17,784 nucleotides of DNA from Antrodiella citrinella (Eukaryota > Basidiomycota > Agaricomycetes > Polyporales > Steccherinaceae), in NCBI GenBank assembly GCA_004802725.1, contig SGPM01000455.1:1-17784 (forward strand), written 5' to 3'. Position 1 is the first letter of the stretch, and the number at the start of each line of letters is the position of its first letter. Positions 1-7,999 of this stretch are shown here, one piece after another. The notes below the pieces were generated by a model that worked only from the letters and a program-made list of their open reading frames with translations, was not told the origin of the DNA and searched no databases. The translations under genes and the position numbers were made by a program.

Positions 1-219
1 ATGGAGGACTTCGAGACCTTGATCGCTGACGCTCTGGCGGCTGCCCATCTGCTGCGAGTTGTGCGTCCCAGCGAATCTTGTTCGCGTCGTTTGCTTCTCT
101 CCACCGAGTCTCTCGGATATCTGCAAAGTCTAGATCTGGGTGATGCAGAATATACATCTCATGCATATCTGCGTATTCCGGTCCCCTGTAATTTGGGCAT
201 AGTTCGTTGTATGGATTAA
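1..219 (+). CDS. Unrecognised ORF or exon at window edge
   Basis: A 72-codon open frame begins with ATG at the first base of the window and ends at TAA/TGA-rich sequence after residue 72. I recognise no domain in it. A plausible intron (donor GTGATG near 142, acceptor CAG near 228) would replace the tail with a short alternative ending, so the frame may be one exon of a gene cut by the window edge. Its coding status rests only on its being open and moderately GC-rich. It could equally be chance. Confidence 0.2.
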   Translation: MEDFETLIADALAAAHLLRVVRPSESCSRRLLLSTESLGYLQSLDLGDAEYTSHAYLRIPVPCNLGIVRCMD

Positions 220-888
220 TGAGCAGACGCTCCTGAGGTGGGAGCTCCATGCGAGTAGGTGATTGAGTAAAAGAATGTCTGGTTTTGAATGACAGAAAAG
301 AAAAGCAAACAGCGTAGCTAGTGCTCTCACTAGCACGATGTGGAGGAAGAGAGAAGGGCGACGACTCTTGACGCCCGCCACGCGAACATAGACTCACCTC
401 TATGAGACGCTCGTACCTCACGTATCCTAGACTATCCAACTTGAGACCTACGGCATTTGCCGTGATCGTGATTTGTCAGAGTTCCCTCATCATGATCTTC
501 TTGGCCGTCGTCCGAGTCTTTTCACTCCGAATGCGTGTGCAGTGATATCCTGGACAGCCGATACAGAAATCTCATAATTGCTTTCCGCATTCAGGTTCAC
601 GAAATGGGTTTACTGTGTTCGTATCGCAACGTGTAAAGCAACGTGGAACCGGCGCTGCCAGAGTCAACTTGAAGAAGGCAAACCGATGGGCACTTGGAGA
701 CTCCTCCAAGCATACATCTTGTCACCATGCCACGACCAGGTATAAATATGCTCAAGTCCCTTGCTCATCGCTTGAACACAAGCAAATACGAAAGAAACGC
801 TGCCAGTGTTCTATCTGTGAGTTCCCTCTCAGGCCTCAGATCTCAGTGTGATTATTCATAAACTCAATAGCCACAGTCCGAGTCCGCG
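220..888. other. Intergenic region upstream of the F-box gene
   Basis: I see no supportable gene here. The right half holds the promoter of the downstream F-box gene (TATAAATA at 741-748). A possible 5'-UTR intron runs from GTGAGT at 817 to an AG at 870 or 876, just before the ATG at 889. The remaining open frames in this stretch show no recognisable protein character. Confidence 0.5.
741..748 (+). promoter_or_regulatory. TATA box of the F-box gene
   Basis: TATAAATA lies 141 bases before the ATG of the F-box gene, a usual distance for a fungal TATA promoter with a 5' UTR of roughly 110 nt. This is inferred from sequence and position only. Confidence 0.5.
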
Positions 889-2124
889 ATGACTATGACA
901 CCTCCAGATCGACGCGTAATCGAGGCAACAGTTGTCTTTCCACCAGAACTGGACGACTACCTCATGAACATCATGTCCAAAGATCCCAACAGCTTGAAGA
1001 CGTGCGCGCTGGTATGCAGGGCATGGCTCGCCGCCAGCCGGGTCTATCTCTTCCGCGATGTCACTATCGAGAACGAGGACATGTTCCTCCGCTTCGAAGA
1101 TGTCGTCGTCCACTCACCCATGATCCAGGACCGCGTCCGTACTCTCCGCATCGACAGATCGGGGCGAAGGTTTGAGATGACCTTTCCCTGGATCAATAAC
1201 AACCTCTCCCTTACGCTGCCCACCCAATTGACTCTATTGGAGGCGTTCGAGATGCACACCGTACAAGAGAAGCACTGGAAGCCGGAGACATTCCACAACT
1301 TGTCCCAATTCACCACCGTCACGCGTCTCTCCGTCCTCCATTGTGGCTTCTCCACTGACGAGCTGTTCGGCATCGTTTCTGCGTTCCCCGCTCTCAGTGA
1401 ACTGCGTATCTCGCACTTCATCGAGTTGTTTAGCGGTGGACGCAAGCAGCCCGTTCCGATGATACATAAACCGAAATTGGAAAGCCTCGTTCTACACTGC
1501 AGCGATATCCCCGCGCGGGATTTCGGAACTGAGAACCTCCTGGACTTCCTGACAAGTAGAGGTTGCGTGGTGTCTCTGAAGAGGTTAGATATAGAGATGT
1601 CCAGGCGCAACGTGGTAAAGGTGGGCGCGTTCGTGCGGAGGTTGGGCCCGCCTTTGAAGGAGCTTCAACTCCGTTTCGTGGGTCGGTTCGGGTATCACGA
1701 CGGCGATCTACCAAGTGCGTTGCATTTTCACTTGATGTCTCTTAACACTAGAGAGACTGATCACACGTCTGCGTACACAGATCTCCTGGATAATGTCAAC
1801 CTCACAGAGCACGTAAATTTGAAACAGCTCACGCTGGAACACCCAGCGCACCCCGCCACGCGCACCCTCCTCGCGCGTATCGCGTCGCCGACCATCCGGG
1901 TTATCGAGTTCTACTTCCAACTCTTCGATGTGAAGACCATCATTGACATAGCGCCGGACCTCGAGCGGGCCTTAACCGCTCCCCACCTCGAACGCCTCGC
2001 GGAAGTGCGTTTCGCGATTGAGTGGGCGACCGAAAATGTGAAAGCAGTGGAAGAGACGTGTAGGAATGCGTTTCCGGAGTTGCATCAGAGGAAGATCTTG
2101 CGTGTTGTTCGTCGTGGTGATTGA
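889..2124 (+). CDS. F-box domain protein, single exon, 411 aa
   Basis: The protein is a probable substrate-recognition subunit of an SCF (Skp1-Cullin-F-box) ubiquitin ligase. Residues 17-60 match the basidiomycete F-box pattern: FPPELDDYLMNIM, then LKTCALVCRAWLAASR, then YLFRDV. The rest is a leucine-rich C-terminal region with irregular LRR-like spacing (for example the stretches LTRLSVLHCGF-like and LSELRISHF), as in the large, fast-evolving F-box families of Agaricomycetes. The ATG at 889 is the first in frame after the TATA box at 741 and lies just upstream of the F-box. The frame is uninterrupted to TGA at 2122-2124. The gene converges on the Bud6 gene. The substrate cannot be predicted. 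Confidence 0.85.
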   Translation: MTMTPPDRRVIEATVVFPPELDDYLMNIMSKDPNSLKTCALVCRAWLAASRVYLFRDVTIENEDMFLRFEDVVVHSPMIQDRVRTLRIDRSGRRFEMTFPWINNNLSLTLPTQLTLLEAFEMHTVQEKHWKPETFHNLSQFTTVTRLSVLHCGFSTDELFGIVSAFPALSELRISHFIELFSGGRKQPVPMIHKPKLESLVLHCSDIPARDFGTENLLDFLTSRGCVVSLKRLDIEMSRRNVVKVGAFVRRLGPPLKELQLRFVGRFGYHDGDLPSALHFHLMSLNTRETDHTSAYTDLLDNVNLTEHVNLKQLTLEHPAHPATRTLLARIASPTIRVIEFYFQLFDVKTIIDIAPDLERALTAPHLERLAEVRFAIEWATENVKAVEETCRNAFPELHQRKILRVVRRGD

Positions 2125-2446
2125 TGTCTTGTGTCTTGTGCTTCATGTTCTGTCTGGAACCTGTGTACTACCGTCGTGTCTGCTTATACCGAATGGAGTT
2201 TTCAGAGGATATGAGTATTCAAAGCGAGTCCATTGGTGGCAAGAATGATTGTAACGAATGATAGCGAGATCCCCAACGCGCCAGCGCCGCAAAGGCCACA
2301 AGACAACAAAGTGAATCGAAAACAAGAACAAATTACAATTGTCCATGCAAGTATGAGCATAACAGAACCTCGAATATGAGAGCAGTGATACGTATTGATC
2401 CATTCCATCGTTTCCATCCGTCCTTCAATCTTCATCGCGGGGGAGA
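2125..2446. other. Convergent intergenic region
   Basis: These 322 bases separate the 3' ends of the F-box gene (+) and the Bud6 gene (-). The stretch is AT-richer than its flanks and presumably holds both 3' UTRs and polyadenylation signals. I see no gene in it. Confidence 0.6.
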
Positions 2447-5400
2447 CTAAGGCGACACAGGGAGCGGGGGCAGGTCTCCATCCACAGACGTCGCCGACGA
2501 CGAGGGCGTCAGCGTCCCTCCAGTGAACATCGCCTTTAACGTCGACTCGTTCCTCTTCTGTCTTATCCTCTCCACCTCCTCCGCTCCACCCGTCATCTTG
2601 AGCTTCTTTCCATCTACGAACCCCGTCAATTCCGCCTGGAACTCGTCCGAGCGCGCCGCGAGCTCCTTCTCCCTTTGCTTCTCGTTCGCCGCGATCGCCT
2701 TCATGCGCCGCTCGGCGTCCACCGTTGCTGTACGAATCTCCAGCATCACGTTGCCGATCCCCGCGCTGCTGTCTTCCACTGGCGGTGGCTTGAACCCGCG
2801 CCCTGTGCGCAGGGCACGTGCGGACCCTGTCCCTCGCAACGAGATGACCTTCTCGACGTGCCCGTACACCTCCAGAACAGCCTTCTGGTCCTCGAGGAGG
2901 TCGGTGAGGAACTCCTCCTGATGACTCAAGAACTGCTGCTCCTCCACGATATTCTGCAACTCCTCCTCCCACGTCTTCTTCCACATCGGCTTGATTGTCT
3001 GGATATGGTCCTTCAAGCTCTGCAGCTCCGCCGACACGGAGTCCACGTCCGCCTTAATGTTCTTCAAAACCTGCGGGCGGGGCGAGATGTTCCGCTTCAA
3101 AACGTCGTCCTTGATGCTCTCCACGGTATCCTGCAGCTCCTCCATCTTCGTCAGCGCATTCTGACTGCGCGAGTCGAGCTTCGTCTTCCCGTCGTCGATG
3201 TACGCACGCGCGCCGCCGACCTTGTTCGTCGCGAGCTGCCGTACGTTCTGCGTCTTCGCGCGGAGCGTCCCGAGAGATTCTTTCGTCTGCTTCATGAACT
3301 CGGTGTAGAGTTGCCGCATGATCCCCAGGTCCCGGCGCAGGTTCTGCACTTCGTCGAATTGATTCTTAAGATCGCCGACGATCCGGGCGGAGGATTCGGT
3401 CATGACTGACATGCCCGTCATCTGGGGTTGGATGGAAGAGCCGGTCATCTGTGAGATGATGGGCTCGCTTCGAGTAGGTGTGGGACCGTCTTCGTCTTTC
3501 TCGGGGATGAGGCGAGATAGTTGACGCGCTGCTTGACGGAAGCTGCGATCTGACGGACGGTTAGGTGCTGGGGTGCTCTCAGCCAGCGGTTGACCGAGGA
3601 TCATGGGAGGAATGGACATGGAGGCACGGCGACTACTGGCGACGGTAGCACGGAGATCTTTGATGTCTTGAGATAGCGTGGAGATTTGCGAATCAATATG
3701 CTGCTTGATCTGGTCGAGGGCTAGAGAGCATATTAGCACAAGACTCTAGACGTACAGAGTAAATCGCGGGACGTACGTTCAATGTTCAAAGACAGAAGAC
3801 ACCTATCCTTGATCTCTTCAATGTCTTCCAGCTCATACTGAACTCCACTCGATGGATCTCGGATGTAGATTGCGGGGAAGTTGTCCTTTCCAGGAGAATA
3901 TGAGAACCTGTCCACAAAGAGCACCCGCAAGCTCGAGAACGTCAAGCCTGGCTCAATAGTAACTTTCTTCACCTCCCGTCCCACTTGCAAGAACACCGTC
4001 AGCGACGTAGGTTTCGTCTCCATCGTGGCACTCAGGAAGGGCGTCGGAGGCGTTACGGCCACAGAGATAGACGTGTCTTGCCGCAGTGATTTGGAAGGAG
4101 AGACATCTCTGGAAGGCAATGGTGGGACCGGAGGAGGTTCTTCGTCGTCTTCGGTGATAGGTGATGGATTCCGCCCTCCTCTACGAGTCCTCTTATTCGG
4201 AGAAGGCGACCTCTCATCTTCCTCGTCCAACGTAGCCAGATCACCCGGAGTCAGCGCATTTGACGCAGCGATAGACATCCGCGATCCATGGTTCCCATTC
4301 GTCATCCTCTCCCTGATAGACCCACCCGTCATCTTCGAGATGTTGTACGTCGAGAACCGCTTCGACGCTCTCCGCTCCAGGACGTCGCTCTTCTTTAACG
4401 CTGCAAGCGAGTTCTGAACCGCCGGAGTAGCATCTGGCTCGATAGGTGATGGCGGGATGCGTGAGGTCGGGGTCTCTTCGTTACCAATCTGAGGGCTCAT
4501 GGCTTCGTCAATTACAACAGCTGGAGGGGGCGGCGTGGACGTAGAGAGGATGGGTTTGTCGGATAACGAGAAACGTGGAACATGACTGGGAACGGGTGCA
4601 TACACAGACGTCGGTCGTGGTAAAGGCTCCTTGTCTTGCTGAGGAGTAGACGATGGAGGGACCGGAGGTAGATCTGGGGGAATTTGAACTGGTGTTGATC
4701 CCGTCCTGGATGGGACGCCGTTCGCTGCTCTGCGTCCTGGGGTGGATGATCGTGAAATCACAGGGTCCTCCGCCTGCATCGCAAACCCTCCCACAAACTG
4801 CTCTGATCCATTCGTCGGTGGACGCGACGATCCAGAAACGCTCTCCTTCCGGCTCTTCGTCGACGACGCACTCCTCCTCGCCAAGCTATCCGAATCCCCC
4901 ACGCTCTTTGACGGCCTCCTTCCTCCGCTGCTCGACGTGCTCTCGTGTCTCGACGAAGTCCGACTCTCCGGACGCTCCGGGTTGCTCACGCTTGAAGTGG
5001 TGTGTTTGTGTTCGGAAACAAGGCGTCGGTAGAGAGACTGCTTCCCCCGCAAGCCTTGCAGAAGACGAGTGATGATCTTGCGTACATCTGGAAGGAAGAT
5101 CTCAAGGTTCTCAGCCGTAGCGTCCTCCGCAAGGCACAACTCGAGGATGGCGCGCAGGTCGTCTGGTACGGATAGCAGCTCGCTGCAGGACGTCAGTGCT
5201 TTTCGTTCCCGTCGGATACGATGAGGTACAACTCACGTCATGTCTATGTTGAAAGAAGCAAAAGCCGCTACTGCTGCGTTAAAATCATTGCCCAACCGCA
5301 CATATACATCGCTGACGTGTGTCTCTGCCACCTTCTGCTGACTCCATAGGGTTAACGACTCCAGTAGCTGTTTGATAGCGACCAAGAGGCGAGTGACTGC

Positions 5401-5595
5401 GGATTCGACCGCAGGCTAATGCAAGACGTGAGTATCAGACCGAAAACACGGAACAAAGCTGCGTACATTCCCACTCCCAGACGACCGGGTGGTGCTGGTG
5501 CTCGACCGTTCACTCTTTGCAGAGGACGATGAGACCTGATTGTCTCGTCTTGATGAGCTGACCGATGCTGTCTTCGAGCTCGTAGACATCGACAT
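2447..5595 (-). CDS. BUD6: Bud6/AIP3-type actin-interacting polarity protein, 4 exons, ~995 aa
   Basis: This is a homologue of yeast Bud6/Aip3, which binds actin monomers and formins and promotes actin-cable nucleation at sites of polarised growth (polarisome). My model has exons 5595-5467, 5415-5237, 5182-3777 and 3720-2447, with introns of 51, 54 and 56 nt. Donors are GTACGC, GTGAGT and GTACGT, all junctions are in frame, and the stop is TAG. Residues 44-140 hold the conserved N-terminal block (AVTRLLVAIKQLLESLTLWS at its start). A long Ser/Pro-rich, probably disordered linker follows (about 145-485). From about residue 490 comes the AIP3 core: LTVFLQVGREVKKVTIEPG, then DRFSY, then a coiled-coil region beginning LDQIKQHIDSQ and continuing almost to the end. 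The start ATG gives MSMSTSSKT; a second in-frame ATG lies two codons on. The last junction yields NIEPLDQIK. The identity is firm at family level. Exact exon ends are my inference. Confidence 0.93.
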
Positions 5596-5865
5596 TGCGC
5601 CTCTTTATGATGGATTGAGCAGCAGTCACTCTAGAATGAAGACAAATGGACGAAAGCCAGGTAAAATTAATGATGGGATTGTGACGGCCAGAACAGAGCG
5701 AACGGAAAGAGTCTGTTTGGCGCTATTTGCCAACCGCCCCGTCAAGCACCCCGTTTCCGGATTGCTCGGGAACAAACAGATACAGAAGATGCATTTCGAG
5801 AGACAGGTAACAAATACAAGACGAATAGTATGTGCACAACAATGTTAGGCATCCTGGACAGACGT
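5596..5865. other. Bud6 promoter / Crh-like 3' region
   Basis: These 270 bases separate two genes on the minus strand. They should contain the Bud6 promoter and the 3' end of the Crh-like transcript. I see no clear TATA box and no gene. The open frame running across it in the plus sense shows no protein character. Confidence 0.5.
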
Positions 5866-6848
5866 TCAATACGGGCATTCGACAGTAACCCTTTGGAACA
5901 CGGCCGTCATCCTAGAAGGCGTTGAGTCCCAATCAATCGGCCCACGAGCCCATTCGGAAGTCCCAATAGGATTGCTGGCATCCCAAATTCCAAGCTGGAT
6001 ACGAAGAGGATGCGTCGGATAATGATACGTCCCATTGACACGCGTTTCATCTGTACGCCAACACAACTCAGCCATCTCATCTTAGATGCACGATGTGATT
6101 AACGTACCCTTCTGTAAGGTCCTCACTTGCGACCCATCCACGCTCCAGATAATCCGCTCGGCATTCCAGTCTATGGTATAGTTGTGCGCCTTGCTGATAG
6201 AAGATTTATTGGGGTACTTTTCGATCCCTCCAAATACGCCGAACAAGGGTATCTTCTCCTGCGGGGCTCATAGTAAAGACGTTGGTCTGCCAATGCGATG
6301 GGTCGCCACCTAGTAGTTCTACATCGACCTCATCATGGTTGTCGTTACCTGCGGCTGCAAACGGAGTTGAACATTAACGCGTTATATGTCAACATGAAGA
6401 CGCACCGATCAGGATAGCAGCTGTAACTGCTCCGGCCACCTCTGGAGCCTTGACGACCATCGTCACAATTCCATGGCTGCAAGCATCCAACATTCAACAC
6501 ATCACTAACAGATGAACATCAAGAAACGCACGTGAAGGCAAAAGTCGAATTGACCGTCGCACCCTCTGCGACGACATCGTTCACGCCGTGCTTGGTGGTG
6601 ACGTGACTCTTCGGCTTGTCCATAAACAAACTCAGACCATTGTCGTCCACAGCGTAAGATCTTGGTATGCTGACTGGCACGAACGGAGGGCGGGAGAATA
6701 GACTTGGAGGAGAGACGTCGGAGGGAGAGAACGTGCTGTAAAAAGGCTCGCAGTTGGTGGAACTCGACCGGCGAGCTGAAGCAGCAGAGACACCAAGACC
6801 AGCAGAAAGAACGACTAGAAAAGTAAGAAGAGTACGATAATAACCCAT
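5866..6848 (-). CDS. Secreted GH16 Crh-like transglycosidase, 4 exons, with an apparent +1 frameshift
   Basis: This is a cell-wall enzyme of the GH16 Crh type, a family that links chitin to beta-glucan outside the cell. Exons are 6848-6532, 6476-6406, 6354-6108 and 6050-5866, with introns of 55, 51 and 57 nt. A signal peptide opens the protein (MGYYRTLLTFLVVLSAGLG, cleavage near residue 22-25). The catalytic motif ExDxE is present as EVDVE (residues 138-142), followed by LLGGDPSHWQTN. Later blocks are FGVFGG, YTIDWNAERIIWSVDG and IQLGIWDASNPIGTSEWARG. In exon 3 the frame shifts by one base at about 6258-6259 (a GG where a single G would keep the family alignment). Read literally, this reaches TAA at 6208-6206 and loses the second half of the catalytic domain. 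Without the surplus base the protein would be 272 aa, normal for the family, with no GPI signal. The shift could be a real null allele or a sequencing error. Confidence 0.9.
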
Positions 6849-7623
6849 TATGACGAGGCTTGGACCAGGGACGCGTCGAGCACAACGTTCAAGGTCAACG
6901 TTCAAGAACGCGACCAAGTCATGTGAACGGCCAATGCCGAAACCACCGAAAACAGCGCGCTCATGCCATTGCTTGCTTGACTTCCGTGCGAAGTTGCTGC
7001 ACAGTGCAGCGAGTAGTTCCTTTAAGATGGATCTCGAAGGTCTCAATGTTCTCAACAGCGAGCGTCGTGTAGAACCGCGCGTGTCGTAAACAAAAGGGTG
7101 AGTTTGAAATTAGACTTCTGGCTGTATCGAGTCATCTCCCAAGAATACTTATCCGGAAAACCACCTTGGTCTTTCCATGCAGCTAGGGTCATTTCGGCTC
7201 GCCATTCACACTGTATGGCGACTTCAGCAGCTGACAGCACCAGGAACTGCGAACAGTCGCGTTGCCTTTTGATTGCGTTAAGCGCCTAAAAAGTTGCCAA
7301 CACAATAAGAACGACCCCTCCTGGACGAACCTGATCACGACCAGCGCCACATGGGGATTCATCCACTGGAACGCGACGCCCGCCTTATTGTCTTGTACGG
7401 GGAGGCTTTCGGAAATTCGCTAAACGTGCTGATGTCGAGTGAGCAGGGCCTTTTGTCTCCCAATCTGTGATCGAGATTCGAAGGGCTCCAGGTGCGGATC
7501 CTCCGTCCAAATTTTGGTGCGCAGCGTCAGGAAGCAGCTCGTATTGCTGGACGAGTGGCTGTTTCTTCGTCATCCGATACCCTCGATTCACATCGCTTCG
7601 GTCCGGAATTCTGTGCCCCGATG

Positions 7624-7665
7624 TCTTGACAATAACACCTGCTCCGAAGTCTTCACAATAACCCT
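7624..7665 (+). promoter_or_regulatory. Tandem ACAATAA boxes, candidate HMG-factor sites
   Basis: Two copies of TCTT(G/C)ACAATAAC start 26 bases apart (7624 and 7650), the second ending about 15 bases before the TATA box of the pheromone-like gene. ACAAT is the core recognised by HMG-box (SOX/SRY, Mat/Prf1-like) factors, which control pheromone genes in other basidiomycetes. The repetition is seen directly; the binding factor is inferred. Confidence 0.4.
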
Positions 7666-7680
7666 GGCTCCCGCTGGGGG

Positions 7681-7686
7681 ATATAA
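7681..7686 (+). promoter_or_regulatory. TATA box of the pheromone-like gene
   Basis: ATATAA, within GGATATAAGG, lies about 105 bases before the ATG at 7788. This fits a short 5' UTR of about 70-80 nt, followed by a pyrimidine-rich stretch that suits a fungal transcription start. Confidence 0.55.
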
Positions 7687-7787
7687 GGTGAGACATCTGC
7701 GAAGGAAGACGATATCCCACCACCCCTAAGCAACTCTCACTTGACACTTTTTCGTTCTCAAGTCAATCACCCTGACCCTCAGTTGCT

Positions 7788-7910
7788 ATGGACGCCTTCA
7801 CATCTACCGTTACCGCCCCCGTCACCACCACCCCTCCTCAGGAGGTTGACATGCCCTCCGACTACGAGAGCGGTAGCCCTGGCGGGTCAAACGGCTGCAT
7901 CATTGCTTAA
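7788..7910 (+). CDS. Mating-pheromone-like lipopeptide precursor with CAAX box (CIIA), 40 aa
   Basis: The gene encodes a 40-residue precursor that starts MDAFTST and ends SNGCIIA before TAA. The N-terminal MD(A/S)F, a Thr/Pro-rich middle, an acidic stretch (QEVDMPSDYESG), a Gly/Ser-rich tail and a C-terminal CAAX box together match Agaricomycete pheromone precursors. In that family, Cys (here C37) is farnesylated, the last three residues are removed, the Cys is carboxymethylated, and the N-terminal part is cut at a charged site. The mature peptide would then be about 10-14 residues ending SGSPGGSNGC; the N-terminal cut site is uncertain. In other basidiomycetes the product is exported and sensed by STE3-type receptors. 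A TATA box and two ACAATAA boxes lie upstream, and an intron follows the stop codon by 7 bases. No STE3 gene is visible here, so it may be a non-mating 'orphan' pheromone-like gene. Confidence 0.85.
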   Translation: MDAFTSTVTAPVTTTPPQEVDMPSDYESGSPGGSNGCIIA

Positions 7911-7917
7911 ATGCCAC

Positions 7918-7978
7918 GTACGTACGCTCACTAGCTCTACAACACATCCGATTGACTAACCTCTTGCTTGATACACAG
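7918..7978 (+). other. Putative 3'-UTR intron of the pheromone-like gene
   Basis: GTACGT at 7918 (or GTACGC at 7922) pairs with ACACAG ending at 7978. The branch-like sequence GACTAAC lies 18-24 bases before the acceptor. The intron would be 61 (or 57) nt, like the coding introns in this window. It starts 7 nt after the TAA and so leaves the protein unchanged. Transcript evidence would be needed to prove it. Confidence 0.6.
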
Positions 7979-7999
7979 GTAGCTTGCGCTTCACTATTA

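Larger units (their letters stand above)
6849..7787. promoter_or_regulatory. Divergent promoter region between the Crh-like and pheromone-like genes
   Basis: No recognisable gene lies in these 939 bases. They must drive the Crh-like gene leftward and the CAAX-peptide gene rightward. ACAATAA occurs at 7302-7308, 7629-7635 and 7655-7661 on the plus strand and at 7385-7391 on the minus strand. A TATA box lies at 7681. ACAAAAGGG occurs at about 7090, resembling the Ustilago-type pheromone response element ACAAAGGGA but closer to the Crh-like gene. Confidence 0.5.

Noticed and set aside
2523..3409. Long open frames on the plus strand opposite the last Bud6 exon
   Set aside because: They are antisense shadows of a GC-rich, coiled-coil coding exon; the minus frame has clear AIP3 family character and the plus frames do not.
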